Part shown: positions 11,691 to 23,200 of the stretch, piece by piece
Layout: every line of letters starts with the position of its first letter
Numbering within the stretch: position 1 is the first letter of the stretch
Origin: Metopolophium dirhodum
Lineage: Eukaryota; Arthropoda; Insecta; Hemiptera; Aphididae
Assembly (NCBI RefSeq): GCF_019925205.1
Contig: NC_083562.1
Coordinates: 7,936,001-8,000,000, forward strand
Direction of reading: 5' to 3'
DNA length: 64,000 nucleotides
Position numbers and translations under genes: made by a program
The notes under the pieces: model-generated
Databases searched by the model: none
What the model was told of the DNA's origin: nothing
Seen by the model: the letters and a program-made list of their open reading frames with translations, nothing else

Positions 11691-12249
11691 ATGGATGTTG
11701 TCAAAATTCGAACTTTAAATCAGGCACGGCGCTAGTAATTTTTTCCAGGGGGGGCAAATATTTTTTTTATACGGGCTAAGGTTTTTTTCAATCAACACTG
11801 AGGTTAATAAATAAAATATAAATATTTTTGTATTATATAACATAATATAGCTATTATATAGTACACAAGTTATTATATTGTATGCTTTAAAAGTGTAAAC
11901 AGATAAATAGATAATATGTACAAACTTTTGAATAGTTAAAAACCTTGTTAAAAATATTTTAAGAAAAATGTCAAATATTTTTTTATGTACCTTATGTAAG
12001 AAAATGTTTAATCACTGACCTTCAACAACTATATTCATAATTAATAATGATGTACAAAAATGATAATTTCTTTATGACTTTAATATTACATACCTTTGTG
12101 AATGAATAATTGTTTTAAATGTTTCTTTTACTTACCTACATTTCATAAATATAAACTAAAGTGATTGTGTTTAGTAATGAAAGTATTTTCATAAATAAAA
12201 AATTTTTAAAAAGTATATTTCATAAATACTTTGATGTAGCTCTTTTAAG

Positions 12250-12846
12250 CAGGGCTTGAAACCGATGTTTGATACCGATTTTGAATACCTGTTAAAACCG
12301 TTAAAAACCAAAATCAATACCGAAACCGGAAACAAAATCGAAAAATATAAAAACGGTACCGTAAAATGGGGTAACTTTGATAGTTTTTTACTGTCTTATG
12401 ACAATTTTACTTTTGAATTTTATGGATAACTTCTATAGTATTAACGGTACAACTCTCAAAATTAAATATTATAGTTACAGCTAGTTATGAATTTATGATC
12501 AATATTTTAACGTTCTAATTTTTAAATTTTTGATGTTATCTTTTGAGATATCAATCTTTTTAATATGCTATCATTGTTACACAACATAGTGGGAAACTTT
12601 GATACCTATATTTCTTAATGTGATATTAAAGTAACCCCGTTTTATGAAAAAAAAATTAAATCATCATGGTACTCTGGTGAATAAAAATATATGGGTATCA
12701 AAATTACCCCATTCTACGGTACCTATTCAAAACCATAAACGAAATCAGAAAAAATAAATACCGACATCCGAAACCCAAATCAGAATCAGAAGAAATTAAT
12801 AGCGATATAACCGAAACCGAAAAAATATTTACGGTTTCAAGCCTTG
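12250..12846. mobile_element. hAT-like MITE with CAGGGCTTGAAACCG ends (middle level)
   Basis: It starts CAGGGCTTGAAACCG and ends CGGTTTCAAGCCTTG. The flanking 8-mers cttttaag and ctaataag match at 6 of 8 bases, consistent with an old duplication. The same terminus is found on the 1.74-kb element at 38716-40458. It is interrupted by the element at 12359-12719. Confidence 0.65.
12359..12719. mobile_element. 361-bp TA-flanked MITE (innermost level)
   Basis: The inverted ends CCGTAAAATGGGGTAAC and, in complement, GTTACCCC-type sequence with TTCTACGG at the right share about 25 bases, including TTTGATA. Each end is flanked by TA. Removing the element rejoins aaaacggtacctattc of the surrounding hAT MITE. 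The TA target suggests a Tc1/mariner-type mobiliser; the superfamily is not otherwise shown. Confidence 0.62.
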
Positions 12847-12972
12847 CTAATAAGAATAATGTTTTATGACTTAATTGTATCGCACATATTTGTCAGTGGT
12901 GGGGCTGAACTGTTCTCTGGAGGGGCAAGAGCCCCACCTTGCCCCCCCTTGGCGCCATGCCTGCCTTTAAAT

Positions 12973-13730
12973 GCTTATAGAAAAATATTTTCCTATGTAC
13001 TTTTAATCTTTTTTAAGTGCTATTGTAACAATATATCAAGAGCCTTGTATTAAACTTCCACGTTTTTTGGCCCAAAAAATAAAACTATTGATATTCATAA
13101 AAAAAAACTAAAAAAATTGAAATTTGAAATTGTCCGTAAACAGCTCAAAATATTTTCAAAATTTTATGGTGTATAGAAAATGAGAATTTAAACATTCAGT
13201 CAAATATTCACGTATCTATAGTAATTATTCGTTTTTTAATTACAACAAAATAACAAAATCGCTAAATGAAAAATCGATGAAATATCCAATGTTGTAAAAA
13301 TATGAACTTCAAACATTTTTTTTTTAATAGAGATAGACGAACTTATGAGGGTACTTATATTACATTTTTAAATTTAGATTTAAAAAGAACAATTTTTATG
13401 ATTTCTTAACTCAAAATAATTTGTTCATTTTCGTGTTTTTTCCATATTTTGTGAAGATTTGAACTTTAAACGCTTATAAAAAAAACTGTGACTAATGGTT
13501 TATATTTTTTTAAATGTCATTGAAAAAATATAGTAGGAGCTTTGTATTAAATTTTCAAGCTTTTTTACAAAACAAATAAAGTGTTATTGACATTCATAAA
13601 AAAAAACTTATGAAGTTGGAAACTGAGTATATCCGTAAAAAGCTCAAAACAAGTGAAAATTTTATGTATTTACGATAATTTGTTTTAGAGTTACACCAAA
13701 ATCCTAAACCGATTTTGCGTAAAAATTCCA
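12973..13730 (-). repeat. Repeat L, reverse orientation (interrupted copy)
   Basis: Long A/T-rich modules here are reverse complements of 29330-30350, for example the gagccttgtatta, aaaatatgaacttcaaac and agttacaccaaaa words. The copy begins left of the hAT insertion at 11721. It has no coding capacity. Confidence 0.6.
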
Positions 13731-14281
13731 GTTTTTCCTCCTGGTGTACCAACTAGATTCACTTTCCCATCGAATAAGATACTTAAGTTGAAAATCGAAG
13801 CATTATTTCAACTACTAATCAAAAACAAATATTGTGCAGACCTTAACTTAATCTAGCCTGCACCCTGAGCAAACGCTTATGGTTGGCTTGCTGTGTTAGG
13901 TTTAGATTATACTCTATATAATTATTTGTATCCAAATAACAGTTGAAATGGTAAAGTGAGTTTTATCTTATATTGAACTTAAAATTCAAATTAATACCTA
14001 CATTGGAAATTCATGTAGTAATGTGGCTTCAGTATAATATACCTAATCCAAACTTTAAACACAAGTTATTGACTTAGTTTATAGTAACATTTATAGATCA
14101 AACTACTGATATTTTAAATAGATGGCATAGATGCTAGACGTCCAAAATGTTAGAATATAAAGGTACAATACTAAAAACACATTAAGTATTATTATACAAC
14201 AATAAAATTAAAAAGATCAACAAATATATTTAAACTTCTTTTTTATGTAATACAATATATAAAATAATAATTTAAAATTAA
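13731..14281 (-). other. 3' flank of the second NXF gene
   Basis: AT-rich sequence with the end of repeat L at its right (gattcactttcccatc). No gene recognised; it presumably includes the 3' UTR of the minus-strand gene ending at 14282. No canonical AATAAA was identified on that strand. Confidence 0.4.
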
Positions 14282-17200
14282 TCAGTGTTCATATGCTATT
14301 GAAGGAATATTAGATTTTAGTTTTGAATAACACAATGTAGCTTTGGCAAAATCCCAATTATTATCGGCCAAGCACCTAGAAAAAAAGATTTAAAAAAGTT
14401 AATAATATGTAATAAATACCTTAATGATTTTACAAAATGGAATTTAAGAACAATTATTTTAGTTAAATTTTTCTTAGGAATGTGGATAATCAAAACCAAA
14501 TGTATTTCAATAGGTAATCGAACAATATTATATATAGTAAACACCAAATTAATAAATATAAGACATGTATTTTACTTTTTTGACCATTTATTGTTCATTC
14601 CTGTCTCATTTGAAAACCTCTTGATCATTAACAATTCGTTATTAGTATTGTCAATATTACTGGCAGAATTTAAATGCATTTTGGTAGATGTTGTGAAGTA
14701 TTCTGACTTTATTGGTTTTGTGTTGTTTACAGGAAATGATAATTTAGAATTGGATATGGGACATGATGAATTTAACTCTTGAGAGTTTAATAGGATACCA
14801 ACTGTTGCTGCTGCAGGAGGACTCTGTTGCTGGTGAGATAACTGTAAGTTCTGTATGACAGATGTCTGAAAATTTGTTTGACAAGCTGAGGTTTGTTGTG
14901 GATTCCTAGGCAGTGACAATGAAGGGAGTTCTTTAGATAAAAAAGATGCTGATGATGGACATTTGGGTATGGATGTCTTGAAACCTAAAGTTGATAATAC
15001 ATCAGGCAATGTATCCTGTATTGTTGTTTGTAAACTGGTTCTATTATATGTATTATTCGTCACCGTTGGCTTAAAAATATAGAACCGCTTCGTTGATTCC
15101 TAAAAATGCACATTTATATGATAAACATTGTTACAAAAATTAGACCAAAAACAATTTACTTACTGCCGTTAACTCAGAGGAGACTAATGTTACAAGCATC
15201 ATGTCACTTAATATAACCCAACCATTTACAGCCGGCACTAAACTGAATGTCCTACAAAACGATCGAAATACTTGATAATTGTGGTTTTCATTATATTCTT
15301 CCGCAAACACACCGTTGACTACAATCTGGATTATTGTAGACTTTTGAAAAAAAAAAAAATGTTTTAAAACTAAACTAAAACAAAAACTTAAAGACTTACA
15401 CTTGCAAATGGTACATCAATAATGAATGAGCCAAAGTCGTGTTTTGTTTTGGGTAACTTTTCTAAAATGCTTAATACATTTGCTTTACCTTTGTGTATAA
15501 AACTATTTATATTTTTGTTAAAGCCGGATATCAACAAATTTCGACTTTTTGGCAGGTAATCCGCTAGACTACCGTGGTTACTGAAATTCATAATAATATG
15601 CACAATTAAAATATTACAGTCCTGAATAATTTATGCAATAGGTATTTCAAACACATACCAGGTTTTTAGTAAACAACTAGATAATGAAAACGTCGCTTTT
15701 TCATGGTAGGCTTCTAATACCATTTGTCTGGACATTTTATCATCATACTGTTCATAGTATTTTGTTAGGAATAATTCTACTAGAGTGATTAATGGATTTG
15801 ATTGAATTAAGTTGCAGCCATACTGTAGTATTGGGTAACTATTTCCCAGGTTGATTGGCATTTTCAACTTAGTACCAACAATAGCCAAAGAAGGCAAATT
15901 TAAGTTATCCTGAAAAAAAGGAATAATATTATTCATCTGCATACACACCCAAATTAAATATAAATATAATTATAAGATTTGTTTACCAGGGTTTTTTTTT
16001 GTACATTCATTTTTTTTTATATATATAATATGTCAAGTTAAGATTCAAGCCTAGTAGATAGTTTTTTTTATGAATATCTCAGATTATAACTTGACAATAC
16101 TTTCAGTCGAGCCGGGCCCGCTATGACTAAATATGACTGTATTATTAATAGTAAAATAAATTACAATGACATAAATATAAAAATATCATAAAATATACTT
16201 GGTAGTATAGGAGTCACACCATCTTCATCGATAAGAATCATTTTTTAAATGCAAAGTTAATACAAACATTAGATTGACAAACTCAAAGATGAGGTACAAC
16301 ATCTACTGTACAGCAAAGTTACTACTTTCTCCTTATTTTTGATATTTTGCTATAAAAGTAATTTATTTTATTATTAGTAATACAGTAGATTAATTTAATT
16401 TTTAGCCTAAAACACATATTATATTTATACAATTTATGATTGTTATCAACTTTTGAGTTATCATCGCCTTTCCGAAGATCGGTGTGTGTAGGATCAGGGC
16501 TGTCCTTTGAGAGGGGCGTAGGGGGTGTCAACCCCCCCCCCCCCCACTCATGATTTTTCAATAATTAGTCGGCAAATTTGACACCAAGTTGTCAGCAATT
16601 TGGCATCGTCAGTATTTTAATAGTATTTTAATTATTTTCAAAATATATTTGTATAAATTATAAGACTATAAGATGACGACAACGACATCAAAACTTCGAT
16701 TACACCGAATTCTAAAAAAAGACGAGTTTATCTACTTAGTGTATTTCGCGACTGTACAACACGTAAGTACGTAACCTATTACCCGTAGCTCGTAGGTATT
16801 CTATTGACTTAGTTTGGTATTATAAAATATTATTTTATTATTCTTGAAATTTGCACTTTTGCAATCGATAGTTGTCAGTTGTCGTCTATTCGACTATTTG
16901 TCTGAGGTAAGTGGTAACATGTCTAACATCGTGTTCTATAGCTGCTAGACATAAACTATTTTCTATTATTTTAAAATTATGTGATTATTTTTTTCATATT
17001 ATTCAAATAATTTTGCATTTTGCTATTAATAAAATCATGAATTTTAACAATAAAAATGAAAAAAATTCCGGCAAACGAAAACAGATTAAATTAGAGTGCT
17101 CGGAATGTGGTAAAACATTTGATAATGATTACAAACAAACACACATAAAAAACATACATAATGGTAAAAAAAAGTCAGGACTAAACATTTTGGTGCTCCT

Positions 17201-20200
17201 AAAAACCCATTTGAAGCTTCTAAATCAAATTCAAAACTAGTAAGTAAAAATATTGGTACTTAAAATAAATAATACCGACTATCAGTATTAAGTTATTAAC
17301 AATAATTAGTATATTGTATGAATATTTTATGTAAGTAGATATAGGTAGCTAAACTTTTTACCTACTAAGGGGCTAATGCACCTAATTCATTTTTTATGCT
17401 CTCATTTATTAGATTCAAAATACTCGGAGACCACTGGAAAAAAGTTGTTTCACAAATATTATATTGAACCATCTCCCACCAAAAGTATTTCAAAATGTAT
17501 CAGTAGCCAGTAGGTATGATTCTTGAGCTAATTCTTAGCTGTAAAATTATTACAAATTATTTTATGAGATACCTATGGACTATGAATAATATATTTTTAC
17601 AATATTATTTATTTTTATCTCCCTACTAATTTTTCTAAGATATATTTACTGTGTTTTTAGCCACCAGAATTATTTGATATGCCATTCCTTGATGTACCAA
17701 TGAAACACCAACAACGTCTACTGCTATAGATGTTAACATTGAGTGTTCTGAAGAATGTGATAGAAAGTAGTATTAATTAATAAAAATAAATTAACCTAAG
17801 TTATGTTATAAATATTAATATAAACGAACTCCCACCAAAGGTATTTTAAAATGAATCAGTAGGTATGAAATTTTTAGCTGTAAAATTATCATAAATTATT
17901 TTATAAGATATGAATAATATATTTATTATATTTTCAATTTTATCTTCCAACTAGTTATGATAATTATAATTTTCCTAAGATATATTTATTAAATATTGAT
18001 TTATTATGTTTTTAGCCACCAGAATCACTTGATATGTTGTATACCCTTGATGTTACCAATGAAACACCAACAACATCTACTGCTATAGATGTTAAAATTG
18101 AGTGTTCTGAGGAATTTGTGAGTAGTATTAATTAATAAAAATAAATAAACTAAATTATTATAAGCACGTTATTTTATAACCAATTGTAAAAACTTTTAAA
18201 ATTATTTATTTCTTAAATGTAATTTGACAATAAGTGTTGAATTATGTATTTGATATTTTAATTTCTAACTACAAACTGTCCTATTTTTTTATATATTCAT
18301 GGTTATTGTGTGCTGGTCCTATTGAATACATTGTGTCAAATTTAGTTGAATGCAGAGCATTATTGACAAAATTAAAATCAGATTCTATACCTAATTTAAT
18401 AATATTTTTTTTAGAAAGTCGGAATATTATCAGCAATATAAATTCAAAGTGTGAACTATTTTTAAGAACTTTGAAAATAATTTCACAACATGTTTCTAAT
18501 TCATTTGATGATCAATTAAACCAACATTCCAATCAACTTATTGAAAATGATCCAGGTAAAAGAGGGCTAGTCATTACTTCATCTCAAAGACAGTATCTTA
18601 TAACAATTGGCCCACACCAGCCAAAACTTATAAAATACCCAATTAATAATAATATTGATAAAGTAAAACAACAAAGTTTTAATTCATCTTAGTATAATGA
18701 ATATCCAAAATTAGAGTATAGTTAAGCAACAGACGTTGTGTATTGTTTTGTTTGTTCTTTATTTCCTAAAGCAGCAGGAAAAATGTTTTCCAATACTGCT
18801 TGGGTGGATGAAGGTGTTAGAACATGGCACAAAATGAAGAGCAGAGGAAAATCTAAGCTAGGTAAATTAGAACAACATTTCACTTCATTATCTCATAAAG
18901 CTTCCCTAGGTGATTATTGCAGTTTTATGAAGAACATAAATCGCATAGATGTAATTATGAATAGAGCAAAAAGAAATGAATTAATTTCATTGGAACATGA
19001 AAGAGTTTAAAAATTAAATCATTTTTTGAGTCGGCAAATTGATAGGCTATACCCCTCCATGAATTTTGGTTTGGTACGGCCCTGTGTAGGTTCAATGTAT
19101 CAAAAGGCAATTGCATAATATTAATCCAAAACATGTTTTGATAATGAGTGAATATAAAATATAGTAATATATGCAGTACTTTCAAGTCCCCATAAATATT
19201 TTAGAGTTACAGCAAAACGATTAAAATTGTTATTCTTCTTTTAAATATCTAATTTTATCCAGATTTGAATTTCAAATATTTATAGAAAAAAAGTTGTGCT
19301 TATGTTTTATATATTTTTTAAACTTTTAGTTTCAGAAAAAACTTCTAAGAGGAACATTTTTTTATTTTCAGATCTATAGTGTATAATCTTTAAATACTTT
19401 AAATTGTTATTTTTAGATGAGTAAGTTACCCAAATTCAAATGCTACATAGGCACTAAAAAAACACATGGTTGGATCATATTTAGGATTTTGAACCAAGTG
19501 ATAAGTGTTAACCTTAATCATATTATTCTATTATGATAAAAATTGTCATAAATATTGTTAAGGTAGTTCTATTAAAACATCAGTATAATTGTTGTTTGCG
19601 TATAAAAAGTTTAATAAGATGTAATACCATCAACTTTGAACTTACCAACTTGAATAACATAGGAAATAGTTTTTGAATATCCCTGAAACAATAATAACAA
19701 CATATTATTATTTGTAAGATATATGTGTAAGCGGGTATAAATGGGACATATTAATTCACAACAACAAAACAGTAATACTAGGCAGTGATTTACTCTTTAT
19801 TTTTAAGTTAACATTTTCAAAAATTAAAAAACAATGTTCATAATAAGTAAGTGTTTCTAAAAAAATTTTACTTTTAACATTTGACGTTCTACCGTTACAA
19901 CTTAACAGTACCAGGGTATACCATATACATATCATTATGGCGGTGAGGTTTTAGAACTTTACATCGCTGGGGTATTAATATAATATTATCATTAAGTCTA
20001 AAAGGAATCAGACATAAAACTGTGAAGTATGTCATCATACATTTAAGTATTGATTATAAATACTATAGATTGCTCACTGGCCAGTTTTTCGGTGTCACAA
20101 AATATTTACTCCCGGCGACTACAACGTTACCCGTCATTACTTTAACCCGCCTATTATGTCCAGGTACAAAACACATATTATAAAAACGTAACTAAAAAAA

Positions 20201-23200
20201 ATTTACTGAATGGGTGATACAACCCTCTTAACCCCGGATTCTATGCTTATATAAATGCACATGTATATTGTATAAACATGGTAAAGATCATTTTTAAATT
20301 TTATTCATATTAAAAGTTGGTGTATCACAGTTTAAGTCAAAAGTTTAATCAACCAACAAAAACTTTGCGTTTATTGTTAAAAATAAAATAATTGCCTTTA
20401 TTTATATTTGCTCACCGTCTGTAACACTCTTTGTCCATTAAATTGCATACTGGATTTCTGGACAAATTGAGCACTTCAACTGTATAACCCAAGAGACTCT
20501 TTAGTTCATTTAAATCAGACAACTGCAACAGTTAACAGTCATTTTAGCATATTTGTCCTATAAAAGTAAAAAAATATAAAACACATTACTTTGTTATCAG
20601 ATAAATCCAACACTTTTAGTTCAGGGAACAATCTACGTATCCATGTAAGCCCTTCACCTAAATATATGTTATTTTTGGCAAGATTCAAACAACACAAGTC
20701 ATGCTTGGTATATTGAGCCGCCATATTAAGTGCTGCCAAAAGAACGGCTGGTCGATTTAATGGTACAAATAGTTGATTATTGGTAAACACTAAAACAAAA
20801 ATAAACATTTTTTTTAAATAATAATTAACTTGATGTAAAATAAACTTTTACATACGTGAACAAGCATAAAATTGCGACAAATCTAAAATCTTGGTACTAG
20901 GATTGTAACGAGTCACTATGGCCTCCATCATTTTCTCTCTTACTTCACTAGATATTGGTGTGAATGATATAAGGTTTCGTTTAGGTATATATGGTAAGAC
21001 CTTAATAATTAACTAAATACAAATATTTTATGTTAAAATATATTACTTTTAAAAGTCAATCACATATCTACAACTTACTTTTCGATCATCTCTTTGTGTT
21101 ATCTTGTAGCTAGTATTGTGCAATGCTATAGCAACTTTATAATCATCAACAAGAAATCTTAATGAATTATCAGAATATTGTTTCTATAAAATTAAAATAT
21201 ATATTGAGTATTAAACTGTATTACAAGTATTATATGAATAGAAATATGAGAAAGGATAATTAATATTAAAATAGCATAGGTACATTGTATGGATAAAATG
21301 ATACTGGTGATATATGGATTTTAATTTTTTTCAATACTTCATCAAATTCTTCAGCATTTGTCACCTTGAAAACCAGAACAGCCATTATTCAAACATATTG
21401 TACAATAGGTATATTAAAAATTAAAACTTACATTTATTGAATACCAACCAGTTATACTTTCTGTTACAGTGCATGATGAGTTTTTGAAGTTGCTATAACC
21501 ACCACGGCTACGATCCCTTTCAAGAAAAAATATAAAATTAAATTTTAATAATCATGCGTATTTTTTATTTTATATATACCTATTATGTTAATATATTAAA
21601 TACTTAAAATTTTAATACCTTTGATGAATATTATTTCTAGATTGTCTATTATATTTTGAAAGTTCAACATCCAATTGATTTTGAACTAAGCCAGTTTTAT
21701 TATCTAAGTTTTTCCAAATAGTTTTATCTCCACGGTTATATGGTTTGAATGAAACATTTTGATTATATGATTGACGATATGGGTAGCATTCACTTCTTTG
21801 AATAATGTTAGGCTTTGAAGTACAATCATTTTTATGTTCATTATCTAAAAATTAGTGTCATACATTGCATAAATAGTTATATTTATACTTGTCCTCGTAT
21901 TTAGCACAGACTAAACATAGGTGTATACAATAAAGTACATCTCATTTGTAATAGACACAAATAGTAATAAGACACAAATAATACATTTTATTTGTGTTAT
22001 TATTATTTTTATTATAAATCTCCGTTAATTTCCTAATGAATGATGAATCCAATTATATATATATATCAGTGGTTCTCAAACTTTTTAGGACGGTGACCCA
22101 ATTTTTTCCCCGAAAATCTATCGCGACCCACATGGTTTATTTACAAGATTAAAAATTAGTTCTAAAAACAAAATTTGAGTAGGTACTATTATTATAACTT
22201 ATTACTTTATTAATTTATAAACTATAATGAATATAATATTGGTAGGTTTATAATGAATACATTTCCTAGAATCTATAATATATGTAATTCAAAAAACTTC
22301 TTGCGACCCACCAAGAATTGACTCACAACTCAGTTTGAGAAACGCTGATCTATATAGTACCTATCTACCTCAGTATCTACTAGTCTATAGTTACACTTAG
22401 TAATGTTATACAGAACTAACAATAAAACATATGGTTCACAACATACCAACACAATATTATCGTCAATTAATAATAATATTATATGTATTGGAGGTTTTTT
22501 TTTTAAATAAATACCAAATCATATTTATTTTCCTATAATTTATAGGCCTAATAATACCTAATTTTATATAACAGAATACATACAATGAAACTTCTATTAC
22601 AGTCTAATGGAGCATAAAAAAAAATTTGTATTATAGAGAATTTCGTTAAATATAATTGAACAAATTTGGTTCTGATTTGGTTTGGTTCTCAAAAATATTT
22701 CGTTAAACAAAAGTTTCACTATATTTCCATTTAATCTGTGATTCCCAAAAACACGTAGCCAGAAATGCAGATAACATACTAAAGACTTTTCCCAGCATAA
22801 GATATTTTGTCAGTTTTATCAACTTATGTGTACTTGGCTGTCATTTTTACCAAGATTAACGAGCTTTAATTAGATATAAAATAATGTTCCATACTAAAAT
22901 TTAGTTGATCAGAAGCGCAATAATGGGAAGAGGGGTATAGGGCAATTTAGCCCCTCAAAAATATTCCTTATTGATATAGCTGATATAAGACGCCTATGGG
23001 TTATTTTAAATTAAGTTTTGTTAGGTAGGCTGTAACCCCCCCCCTAGAATTTTAACCCTAAAAAAATTGAATTAGAGCCCATGAGTTGAATACATGGATA
23101 TTAATGGGAACTACTTATATTATTATACTATTATAGTGTATTATTGTTCACTATTCAGTTGTTATTCATGTTCATTGTTTATCCACTTTATTTGTAGTAT

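Larger units (their letters stand above)
11721..12964. mobile_element. hAT-like element (outer level of a three-level nest)
   Basis: The ends are CAGGCACGGCGC at the left and GCGCCATGCCTGC at the right, flanked by the identical 8-mer ctttaaat (11713-11720 and 12965-12972). An 8-bp duplication and CAG termini are hAT hallmarks. The insertion splits a reversed copy of repeat L: joining the flanks restores the aactttaaatgcttata context seen in other copies. No transposase is encoded. It contains the second element at 12250-12846. Confidence 0.75.
16495..19084 (+). mobile_element. 2.6-kb hAT-like transposon in intron 9 of NXF copy 2
   Basis: The ends are CAGGGCTGTCC at the left and GGTACGGCCCTG at the right. 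The subterminal word gtcggcaaatt recurs near both ends. The flanks tgtaggat (16487-16494) and tgtaggtt (19085-19092) match at 7 of 8 bases. The orientation is set by the transposase fragment inside, and it opposes the host gene. A C-run of about 14 near 16530-16545 may be a polymorphic slippage site. Confidence 0.75.

Noticed and set aside
16205..16245. A small exon-like segment (LIDEDG on the minus strand) that seemed to supply a missing NXF exon
   Set aside because: It has no acceptor AG at a usable position, and its donors give the wrong phase or need a weak site. Exon 9 (19646-19682) joins exon 10 (15659-15909) directly in frame and matches the family without it.
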